Shown here: positions 1-6,475 of the stretch, in pieces
Layout of the letters: every line of letters starts with the position of its first letter
Position numbering within the stretch: position 1 is the stretch's first letter
Assembly: GCA_030622125.1 (NCBI GenBank)
Contig: JAUXGM010000114.1
Location: forward strand, 1-7,024
Reading direction: 5' to 3'
Origin: a bacterium
Lineage (GTDB): Bacteria > AUK180
Length of the DNA: 7,024 nt
Made by a program: the position numbers and the translations under genes
Notes under the pieces: model-generated
The model's input: only the letters and a program-made list of their open reading frames with translations
Databases searched by the model: none
What the model was told of the DNA's origin: nothing

Positions 1-1
1 A

Positions 2-63
2 GGTAATGTCCCTCTTTTAATGGGGGACGGAGATTAATATTGTTTTTAACTAACCTCTAACCT
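2..63. repeat. Direct repeat copy A (pairs with 86-148)
   Basis: Copy A begins with ggtaatgtccctctttt (2-18), identical to 86-102. After a diverged stretch, TTAATATTGTTTTT is shared, then actaacctctaacct (49-63) equals 134-148. The copies are 84 bases apart, with a few substitutions and small indels. Inside the copy, GTCCC (8-12) and GGGAC (24-28) form a small hairpin with an 11-base loop. The first copy begins two bases from the window edge, so more copies may lie beyond it. It looks like a non-coding interspersed repeat. A link to REP or IS200-type ends is only a guess. Confidence 0.75.
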
Positions 64-79
64 CAAACCTCTAACCTCT
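52..79. repeat. Heptanucleotide tandem repeat (AACCTCT), four units
   Basis: Four 7-base units, AACCTCT, AACCTCA, AACCTCT and AACCTCT, occupy 52-79. Copy B carries a shorter run, AACCTCT AACCTTT (137-150). This resembles short tandemly repeated heptamers seen in intergenic DNA of some bacteria. The unit number differs between the two neighbouring copies (4 against 2), which suggests slippage. Confidence 0.75.
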
Positions 80-85
80 GTATTT

Positions 86-148
86 GGTAATGTCCCTCTT
101 TTGTTGGGTACGGAATTTAATATTGTTTTTCTTACTAACCTCTAACCT
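86..148. repeat. Direct repeat copy B (pairs with 2-63)
   Basis: This is the second copy of the unit described for 2-63. The internal hairpin is kept in changed form: GTCCC (92-96) faces GGGTAC (106-111), pairing with one bulged T. Retention of pairing potential despite changes in the right arm hints that the fold matters, although two copies are too few to prove covariation. The copy runs directly into the stem-loop at 149-182. Confidence 0.75.
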
Positions 149-182
149 TTCACCCCGCACCAGTTTCACGGTGCTGGGTGAA
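149..182. repeat. Strong 12-bp stem-loop just downstream of the long gene
   Basis: TTCACCC (149-155) pairs with GGGTGAA (176-182); after one C/T mismatch (156, 175), GCACC (157-161) pairs with GGTGC (170-174) around an 8-base loop. It begins 15 bases after the TAA of the long gene. There is no U-run after it on the minus strand, so it is not a textbook intrinsic terminator. It may still protect the 3' end of the mRNA, aid termination, or be a dispersed palindrome. It is GC-rich compared with its surroundings. AACCTTT occurs on both sides (144-150 and 181-187). Confidence 0.7.
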
Positions 183-197
183 CCTTTGAACTTCCTT

Positions 198-3100
198 TTA
201 TATCTTCCACCAGTTCTCAATATTGAAAAAATCCAATGGATGGGGTATGAAGCCATACAAATTCTCATTTGTAATAGTAAATTGTATAGAGTGGGTTAAA
301 AAAACGAGTGGAACATCTTCCTTAACGATCTTTTCAACTTTATCATATACGCTTGCCCGCTTTTCTTTATTAATGATTCTCATTGCCGAATCAAGAAGAG
401 TGTCGACTTCATTATTTCTGTAATAAAAATAATTCCCCGATACACCACAACTTTTTGAATGAAAAAGCGGATAATAAAAATTATCGGGATCGCCATTGTC
501 GGCGATCCAGCCTAAAAGAAATAGTTCAACTTCACCATTCTTACAAGCATTGATAAAATCATGCCATGACAATTCTATTAGATCAATTTCTATTTTAATG
601 CTTTTCAAAAATTCCTTAATTAAGTTTGCTTTTTTTCTCTCTAATTCGTTCTCCGAATAATATAATTTAAGCGGTTGCTTGATTCCATCTTTTAATCCCG
701 ATTTTTTAAGCAATTCTATTGATCTTTCAGGATCATATTCGTAATAATAGCTCTTTTCGGAATATCCGAAAATTCCAGGCGGTAAAACACTGTTTGCGAT
801 CATTTGGCTATTCTCATCCGTTTCCTTTAATATTTTTTTTCTATCAACTGCATAAGCAATTGCCTGTCTAACTTCTTTGAGTTTTAATTCGGGGCGGGAA
901 TCAACATTGATCCCAAGATATCTAATATCAAGTTGCGGAATATTATGAATATTGCCCTTTATCTCTATTTTTTTACTATTTAAAAGAGAAATAAAATTTG
1001 CTGATGGCACAAAAATATCCAATTTCCCTTTTATAAAGTTATTTTCCGATATTTTTTCCTCTTTTGTAATACTGATATTGATTCGGTCGAAATTATTTGA
1101 ATTAAGGAAATATTGTTCACTTTTTTTTAATATCACTTCTTCTTCATTGTATCTTTCAACAACAAAAGGACCGATTCCAACCGGTATTTCAGAATTACCG
1201 TATTTATTACCGGACCAAAGTATGGCAGCTGTTGTTGTACCAAGATTCAAGTAAAACGGAGTATACACATTCTTAAACTTCATTGCAAATCTTCGGTCAT
1301 CTATATAATAAAGCCCGTCAATAAAGTTACTTAGCCCTTTTTGGTAATCTGCGGCACCATCTAATGTTTCAAAGAAAAATGCGTTTGGGGAAGGATTGTT
1401 TCTATCGAATATCTTATAAAATGTATAGATGACATCCTTTGTCGTAAGAGGTTCTCCATTTGTAAAATAGAGATTTTTTCGTAATTTAAATTCGGCAACA
1501 AATCCCTTATCTTTTAATTCCCAACTATCAATAAGATGTGGTAATATCAAAAGTTCCGAGGATATTTTAAATAATCCGGAATAGAGAAAATTCATATATT
1601 TCACAGTAGTATTATCGGTTACTTCGGCAGGCACCCATGTCAACGGAAGGTTGGATAAATGAATATTCAATTCTCTTATCTTTTTTAGTCCGCTAAGTTG
1701 CCTTTTGGGTTTATAAGAACTAAAATCACTTAAAGTTGGGAAATTATTCAGTTCATCAATTAATTCTAATTGCCTATACACTATTTTATTGTACGATAAT
1801 ACTCTATGGAAGTATTTTTCGTTTTCCTTATAGATGCTTAATAATTCATTGATCTTGGAGAGTGAAATTGCTGAATAATTTTTCATATTTCCAATACTCT
1901 CATAAGTATTCTCAAAATCAATCTTTATTCTTTTATTATCTTCTATGATCTCACTGTTAATTTCATTAATATTGTTTAAAATTGAAAAAACCATTTCGAT
2001 GTTCACAAGTGCTTTCCCAATATAAAATTTAAAATTTGCAATAGCCAACAAACTTTCTTTTAAAAGTACCTGTATGCTCAAATTATATTTTGTGTTTTCT
2101 TTTGTAATATTTTTGATCTGATTGATAATTCCTAATATTTCATCTTTTATACCTGAATTTTTCTCCGCTTCCATTGATGAAAAGTAAGAAAGATCATTGA
2201 TCTTGTTAAGATTTTTATATATTTTTTCAAGTTTGTTGTTAAAACTGCCTAAAAAAACTTCATTTTGCAAAATATTATCTTCAAAATTATGCAAACTAAG
2301 TTTTAAATCGTTAAAAACAAAATTGTCTGCATTTATATCGGGAATCTTAATATTGTAAATGGGATCTAACAATTTTTCTAATTTTTCAAATTCTTTGATC
2401 AGATAAGAAAAATTTTCCATTGTTCCCTGAAAAAAATCATACTCCCCCGTTAGACTTTCAAGGTTGTTGAGATATTCTTTTTGAAGATATTTTAATTGTT
2501 TTTGGCTATTACTTAATGGTATTATTATTTTTTTTCTAAATGAAATAAAAAGGTTAAAAAAGTGATGAAAGCGATCGGTATCGACATCTATATTTACATT
2601 ACTTTTTTTCATAATATAAGGTATGAAATTTATGTTTTCAATATTTAAACACAAATTATTTGATATATATAAGTTTTCGTATATCTTTTCAAATGGGAAT
2701 AAATAGTATTCATTGTAGAATAAATCCTCGATTTTGGCAGCAGAAGTATTTGCGAGCATTTTCATTTTTGCTTTGAATACACTGTCGGTCTTTTTTTCAA
2801 GTTCAAGAAACATATTATTAAGATCATTACCAAATCGCGAATATTTATTTATTATTATATCATAGTTCTCAGTTTCTTTATGTGTAATTGTAATTTTTAT
2901 ATCAGCTGAACTGAATATTTCTCTTATTTTTTTTTCTAATTTTTTGTTTGTAGCCTTATTTAAAATTCGTATCTTATCTATATCAGTGCTTTTATCGGGA
3001 TCCTTAATTTTCAGTTCATAAACCTTATCGGTGGTTAACTTGTAACATTTAAAAATATTTGATAATAAAGTAATAATTGCTTTTCTTTTTTCAACGGAAA

Positions 3101-4667
3101 GCCTTCCCGATAAAAAAACATAATGATATCCTGATAAGAATTTTGTATCTCCTTCATTAAACGCTAAATCGTATTCATTATTTTGGTTATATTGTATGGT
3201 TTCCAAAAAGGGATTCGAAAAAAAGAAATAGTTATTTTTTCTTAAATGTTTTTTTTCAAAGTAAAATGGTCCGCTTGTTATTTTTTTATATGTTCTCGGA
3301 TAAGAATCCTTTTTTATAATTGGAAAAGAGATGCTTGCTAAATTTCCTATAAATTCCGTATTATTTTTATTCAAATGGATTACCAATGTATACTGATTTG
3401 CAAAAGTAATGCCTGATATTGTAGATACATCACCCTTTATATACTCATCATAACCTTTAATTATAGAAAATGACAGATCCTTGGATCTCTTTGCATATAT
3501 ATCAAACGAATACTTAATGTCCTCACTATCAAGTGGTGATCCATCTGAAAATTTAAGATCGGTTCTAATATTAAGGATCAGCATTTTTGTGGTATTTATA
3601 TATTCCCATTTTTCTAAGATCAATGGTATTCGTTCATTTCTTTCTATTTCAAGTAGATATGAAAAAAGCAATTTATTTAAAAAAGCATCCTTTAAGGTTT
3701 TGACATTGTAGGGATCATGATTTTCCATATTATCCTTAATAGATATGGTATCGGCAACAGTTGTCTCTCCTATAAAAAAATTCCCAACATTTGAAATATT
3801 GCTAAGTTCCGAAATAATGTTCCCTATTTCTTGATATATTGCATTAAATTCATCAAATTTCAGGGAGTTTAATTCACTATTCTCATCTAATTGTGTAAGG
3901 ACTTCATTTAAATTATTCTTAAGACCTAAAATGGCTATAAGTATGTTTTTAATAATTTTTTGAGAATCGTTTAATCGGGGAGCTACCTCAGATATTTTCT
4001 TATAAAAATCCATATAAATTGCTATATCACGATTAATTGTATTCAAATTGTCGCCTATTTTTTTATATAGGGTATTAAATTTTTTATTTTCAGTTCTTAA
4101 AGCTATGCTAAGTTCATTATAATTTGTAAAATCTTTTCTGAATTCTGAAATAATATCAATAATATTTTCAGAATAAAGTGTAATACTGTCGGCAATAATG
4201 GAAAGGGTCTTTTGTTGTTCTTCTCCTTTAAATGATTTAATTATGGTATTTAATGCAAGTTGTCTTACGGAATTTGCCATTTGATTAAGATTCTTTTCAT
4301 TATTTTTAAATTCATCGAAAAAGATTTCAAGTTTTTTGCTTGTTTCTTCAATATTCTTTGTTACAAAGTTGATCACTTCATTATATTGATTAATACCAAG
4401 AAAAAGGTTTAAAGATTTATTTAATTTTTGAGAAAGTTCCTCTGCCGAGCTTATAATTTCATCTGAATTATTTTTGAAATCTTTGGATTCCGAATCTATA
4501 TTTTCTAATAACATATCAATGTTATTGATCACTTCTTGCTGAATTTCATTGACATCTTTGTATCTATAAAAATGATTCTTAAAATTATTAAAAAAATTCT
4601 TTGAAAAATTGTATCTTTTGCCGATCAGATTTATTAGTGTATTTATATTTGCAATATCTATCTTCAC
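198..4667 (-). CDS. Large cytosolic protein: two tandem units of chemoreceptor-like helices plus family 5 solute-binding domain
   Basis: A 1489-residue protein that appears to be two copies of one unit. Unit 1: helical, coiled-coil-rich residues about 30-297, then a family 5 solute-binding-like domain about 300-690. Unit 2: helical residues about 700-985, then a well-preserved family 5 domain about 997-1489. The second domain has the family signatures LRKNLYFTNGEPLTTKDVIY (1062-1081), GIGPFVVERY (1164-1173), LGINVDSRP (1251-1259), VRQAIAYAVDRKKIL (1266-1280) and GWIADNGDPDNF (1386-1397), the last resembling DppA. The first domain keeps FSDGSPLDSEDIKYSFD (373-389) and SGPFYFEKK (465-473) but is degenerate later. 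Residues 137-162, starting LALNTIIKSFKGEE and reaching IIADSI, align with the signalling hairpin tip of methyl-accepting chemotaxis proteins (LALNAAIEAARAGE...VVADEV). There is no signal peptide, lipobox or clear membrane helix. The start is GTG at 4667, forming a GTGA overlap with the ATPase stop; the 25 in-frame codons back to TGA at 4745-4743 contain no ATG, GTG or TTG. Domain families are fairly certain. The function is unknown: it could be a soluble sensor or scaffold. SgrR is a known precedent for a cytosolic family 5 domain used in regulation. Confidence 0.88.
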   Translation of the reverse strand: MKIDIANINTLINLIGKRYNFSKNFFNNFKNHFYRYKDVNEIQQEVINNIDMLLENIDSESKDFKNNSDEIISSAEELSQKLNKSLNLFLGINQYNEVINFVTKNIEETSKKLEIFFDEFKNNEKNLNQMANSVRQLALNTIIKSFKGEEQQKTLSIIADSITLYSENIIDIISEFRKDFTNYNELSIALRTENKKFNTLYKKIGDNLNTINRDIAIYMDFYKKISEVAPRLNDSQKIIKNILIAILGLKNNLNEVLTQLDENSELNSLKFDEFNAIYQEIGNIISELSNISNVGNFFIGETTVADTISIKDNMENHDPYNVKTLKDAFLNKLLFSYLLEIERNERIPLILEKWEYINTTKMLILNIRTDLKFSDGSPLDSEDIKYSFDIYAKRSKDLSFSIIKGYDEYIKGDVSTISGITFANQYTLVIHLNKNNTEFIGNLASISFPIIKKDSYPRTYKKITSGPFYFEKKHLRKNNYFFFSNPFLETIQYNQNNEYDLAFNEGDTKFLSGYHYVFLSGRLSVEKRKAIITLLSNIFKCYKLTTDKVYELKIKDPDKSTDIDKIRILNKATNKKLEKKIREIFSSADIKITITHKETENYDIIINKYSRFGNDLNNMFLELEKKTDSVFKAKMKMLANTSAAKIEDLFYNEYYLFPFEKIYENLYISNNLCLNIENINFIPYIMKKSNVNIDVDTDRFHHFFNLFISFRKKIIIPLSNSQKQLKYLQKEYLNNLESLTGEYDFFQGTMENFSYLIKEFEKLEKLLDPIYNIKIPDINADNFVFNDLKLSLHNFEDNILQNEVFLGSFNNKLEKIYKNLNKINDLSYFSSMEAEKNSGIKDEILGIINQIKNITKENTKYNLSIQVLLKESLLAIANFKFYIGKALVNIEMVFSILNNINEINSEIIEDNKRIKIDFENTYESIGNMKNYSAISLSKINELLSIYKENEKYFHRVLSYNKIVYRQLELIDELNNFPTLSDFSSYKPKRQLSGLKKIRELNIHLSNLPLTWVPAEVTDNTTVKYMNFLYSGLFKISSELLILPHLIDSWELKDKGFVAEFKLRKNLYFTNGEPLTTKDVIYTFYKIFDRNNPSPNAFFFETLDGAADYQKGLSNFIDGLYYIDDRRFAMKFKNVYTPFYLNLGTTTAAILWSGNKYGNSEIPVGIGPFVVERYNEEEVILKKSEQYFLNSNNFDRINISITKEEKISENNFIKGKLDIFVPSANFISLLNSKKIEIKGNIHNIPQLDIRYLGINVDSRPELKLKEVRQAIAYAVDRKKILKETDENSQMIANSVLPPGIFGYSEKSYYYEYDPERSIELLKKSGLKDGIKQPLKLYYSENELERKKANLIKEFLKSIKIEIDLIELSWHDFINACKNGEVELFLLGWIADNGDPDNFYYPLFHSKSCGVSGNYFYYRNNEVDTLLDSAMRIINKEKRASVYDKVEKIVKEDVPLVFLTHSIQFTITNENLYGFIPHPLDFFNIENWWKI

Positions 4668-4682
4668 AGCGCGGTAACCCTT
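4664..4682 (-). promoter_or_regulatory. Translational coupling site: GTGA stop/start overlap with weak Shine-Dalgarno
   Basis: The ATPase ends in TGA (4666-4664) and the long gene starts at GTG (4667-4665), a four-base overlap. An AAGGG stretch at 4682-4678, ten bases before the GTG, is a weak and slightly distant Shine-Dalgarno. A weak site plus overlap suggests that the long protein is made mainly by ribosomes finishing the ATPase. Confidence 0.75.
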
Positions 4683-6355
4683 AATATTTCTGAAATAGTA
4701 GTAATACCCTTTACCGCCTTTATAACTCCGGCTTTTCTTAGATCATTTATTTCCTTTTCCGTTACATATTCTTTGATCTTAGCCGTTGATTCCTCATTTT
4801 CTATCATTTTTAATATTTTTTCATCAAAAGGAACTATCTCATAAATTGCTTCCCTGCCTAAATAACCTGTATTGTTGCACTCCTTGCAACCTTTTCCATT
4901 TGTAAAGATATAATCGGTAGGATTACCTTCAATGTCAAGTAATTTTAATTCTCTCTCGTTTGGTTCATAATATATTTTACAGTATGAGCAAACCCTTCTA
5001 ACAAGCCGTTGTGCAATAACACCAAGCAGTGTTGAAGAAATAAGGTAATCAGGAATACCCATATCTCTTAATCTGTCAATTGCACTTATTGCATCATTTG
5101 TATGAAGTGTAGAAAAAACAAGGTGACCCGTCAATGCCGCTCTAATAGCATTATCGGCTGTTTCTTTGTCCCTTATCTCACCTACCATAATAACATCAGG
5201 ATCCTGCCTTAAAATTTCCCGTAAGACGGCTGCGAAATCAAGCCCGATGAGATGATTTAAACTTATCTGATTAAAATCTTCATTGATAAGTTCCACAGGA
5301 TCTTCTACCGTCATTATATTCAGAGCCGGATCTTTTATATAGTTCAATGTTGCATATAGCGTTGTTGTTTTACCGGAACCGGTAGGTCCTGTTATCAAAA
5401 CAATTCCATTAGTATGATGAACAATCTTTTTATATCGCAGCAGTTCATTTTTTTCCATTCCAAGATCCGTTATGGATTTACTCAAATCTCTCGGATCAAG
5501 CAATCGTAGAACGATCTTTTCTCCGAATAAAGTCGGAATAATAGCAACTCTAAGTTCTACTGCTCTATCTTCGTGCTCTACCCTAATTCTCCCATCCTGA
5601 GGACGTCTTCTTTCGGATATATCAAGACCCGCCATAATTTTTACTCTTGCAATAATTGGAAAAACGAGTTCTTTGGGAAGTTTCCTAACTGTATGCAGGA
5701 TGCCGTCTATTCTCAATCTTATATTGATTCCGTGTCTTTTTGGTTCAATATGAATATCCGATGCCCTTTGGTCAATTGCTTTATGAATTATGAGATCTAT
5801 AAGTTTTATAACCGGCTGCTCTTTTTCTAATATCTTTGAGATTTGCGATATATCGGTTATGTTAAATTTTCCCATGCCGCTAATATCATTTAATGCCCTT
5901 TCTATCGATTCTGAAAACCCATAAAATTCATTTATTGTCCGGTTTATATCTCTATCCGAAGCAATATAGAAGTTTATTTTTTTTGGTAAATAATGTTTCA
6001 TAATATCTTCATATTCAATACTCGTGAGCAATTTTGAAATGGCAAGATCAACCTCATTTCCCTTAATATTAAAGCAGATCATTTTTAAATTTCTTGCAAA
6101 TGATTCCGGAAGATTGTTTGTGATCTTCGGGTCTATTTCTAAAGGGTCAAGACGAACAATGGGAATATTAAGTGTATCGGAAAGGGCTTTTTTATACTTG
6201 CTCTCAGAAAGATATTTCCTTCTTATCAGGATCATTTCAATATCTTCTTTACTTTTTTTGCCTTCTTCTTCGGCTAATTTGATTTTTTGTGGGTCTAAAA
6301 ATTTATTTTTTAGTAAGAATTCCGCCACTTTAACCTTTTCTCTGATTGGAAGCAT
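4664..6355 (-). CDS. GspE/PilB-family type II secretion / type IV pilus assembly ATPase
   Basis: A complete 563-residue protein of normal family length. The family forms a cytoplasmic hexamer whose ATP hydrolysis drives pilus or pseudopilus polymerisation at the inner membrane. Residues 1-145 fit the N-terminal MshEN/T2SSE_N regulatory domain. The linker and N2 domain follow, with RASDIHIEP at 197-205 and RRRPQDGRI at 249-257. The motor motifs are intact: Walker A GPTGSGKTT 323-331, Asp box TVEDPVE 349-355, Walker B DPDVIMVGEIRD 385-396, His box GHLVFSTLHTND 410-421. Cysteines 456, 459, 490 and 493 form the CxxC...CxxC zinc motif of GspE and PilB extension ATPases, which argues against PilT retraction ATPases. 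The start is ATG at 6355, preceded by GGAGG with a four-base gap. The stop overlaps the next gene. Whether it is PilB or GspE cannot be settled here because no pilin, platform or secretin gene is in view. N-terminal MshEN domains in some relatives bind cyclic di-GMP; whether this one does is untested. Confidence 0.95.
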   Translation of the reverse strand: MLPIREKVKVAEFLLKNKFLDPQKIKLAEEEGKKSKEDIEMILIRRKYLSESKYKKALSDTLNIPIVRLDPLEIDPKITNNLPESFARNLKMICFNIKGNEVDLAISKLLTSIEYEDIMKHYLPKKINFYIASDRDINRTINEFYGFSESIERALNDISGMGKFNITDISQISKILEKEQPVIKLIDLIIHKAIDQRASDIHIEPKRHGINIRLRIDGILHTVRKLPKELVFPIIARVKIMAGLDISERRRPQDGRIRVEHEDRAVELRVAIIPTLFGEKIVLRLLDPRDLSKSITDLGMEKNELLRYKKIVHHTNGIVLITGPTGSGKTTTLYATLNYIKDPALNIMTVEDPVELINEDFNQISLNHLIGLDFAAVLREILRQDPDVIMVGEIRDKETADNAIRAALTGHLVFSTLHTNDAISAIDRLRDMGIPDYLISSTLLGVIAQRLVRRVCSYCKIYYEPNERELKLLDIEGNPTDYIFTNGKGCKECNNTGYLGREAIYEIVPFDEKILKMIENEESTAKIKEYVTEKEINDLRKAGVIKAVKGITTISEILRVTAL

Positions 6356-6359
6356 AATT

Positions 6360-6364
6360 CCTCC
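6360..6364 (-). promoter_or_regulatory. Strong Shine-Dalgarno GGAGG of the ATPase gene
   Basis: GGAGG lies four bases (AATT) before the ATG at 6355 and fixes that start. Its strength also says the host uses Shine-Dalgarno initiation, unlike most classical Bacteroidota. Confidence 0.8.
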
Positions 6365-6377
6365 ATTTTATAGTTAT

Positions 6378-6406
6378 ATGATAATCTAAAAATCAAAAAA
6401 AATCAA
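6378..6406 (-). promoter_or_regulatory. Sigma70-like promoter candidate for the ATPase and long-gene pair
   Basis: On the minus strand TTGATT (6406-6401) and TATCAT (6383-6378) are separated by 17 bases and match the consensus at 4/6 and 5/6 positions. The predicted transcription start, near 6371, would give a leader of about 16 bases that holds only the ribosome binding site. The region is very AT-rich, so chance matches are likely, and the promoter consensus of this lineage is not known to me. Confidence 0.45.
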
Positions 6407-6412
6407 GTTTTC

Positions 6413-6461
6413 GGGTAGTCATCGTTATCTAATGAAAAGTTCGGGACACACAGGTCTACCC
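6413..6461. repeat. Long-loop inverted repeat in the intergenic gap before the ATPase gene
   Basis: GGGTAGTC (6413-6420) and GTCTACCC (6454-6461) are complementary at 7 of 8 positions, with a 33-base spacer. The repeat lies between the TAA of the sorted protein and the promoter candidate. No U-run follows directly, so terminator function is doubtful. It could be an operator, a weak terminator, or the remnant of a dispersed palindrome. Confidence 0.35.
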
Positions 6462-6475
6462 TTACGGTTTTTTCT

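Noticed and set aside
52-79. Telomere-like repeat marking a linear replicon end
   Set aside because: Only four units, internal to a repeat that recurs 84 bases on, and next to ordinary genes; nothing else suggests a chromosome end.
2-148. CRISPR array
   Set aside because: Only two diverged repeat copies with similar intervening sequence; no regular unique spacers and no cas genes.
149-182. Intrinsic terminator of the long gene
   Set aside because: The stem is strong but is followed on the minus strand by AAGGTTAGAGG, with no U-run; kept as a repeat/stem-loop only.
84-299. Plus-strand open frame of 71 codons across the repeats and the end of the long gene
   Set aside because: It spans the repeat copy and hairpin, and its translation has no domain. 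It also overlaps the conserved C-terminus of the solute-binding domain.
952-1254. Plus-strand open frame of 100 codons inside the long gene
   Set aside because: It is antisense to a strongly supported coding region, and its translation has no recognisable domain.
4664-6355. PilT-type retraction ATPase
   Set aside because: The long MshEN-like N-terminal domain, 563-residue length and tetracysteine motif fit GspE/PilB, not the shorter PilT.
6024-6389. Plus-strand open frame of 121 codons antisense to the ATPase start
   Set aside because: It overlaps the conserved ATPase N-terminal region on the other strand; the Ser/Phe/Leu-rich product is typical of a shadow frame.
6387-6461. Intrinsic terminator of the sorted protein gene using the inverted repeat and the downstream T runs
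   Set aside because: The loop is 33 bases long and the T run starts ten bases after the second arm, within the promoter spacer.
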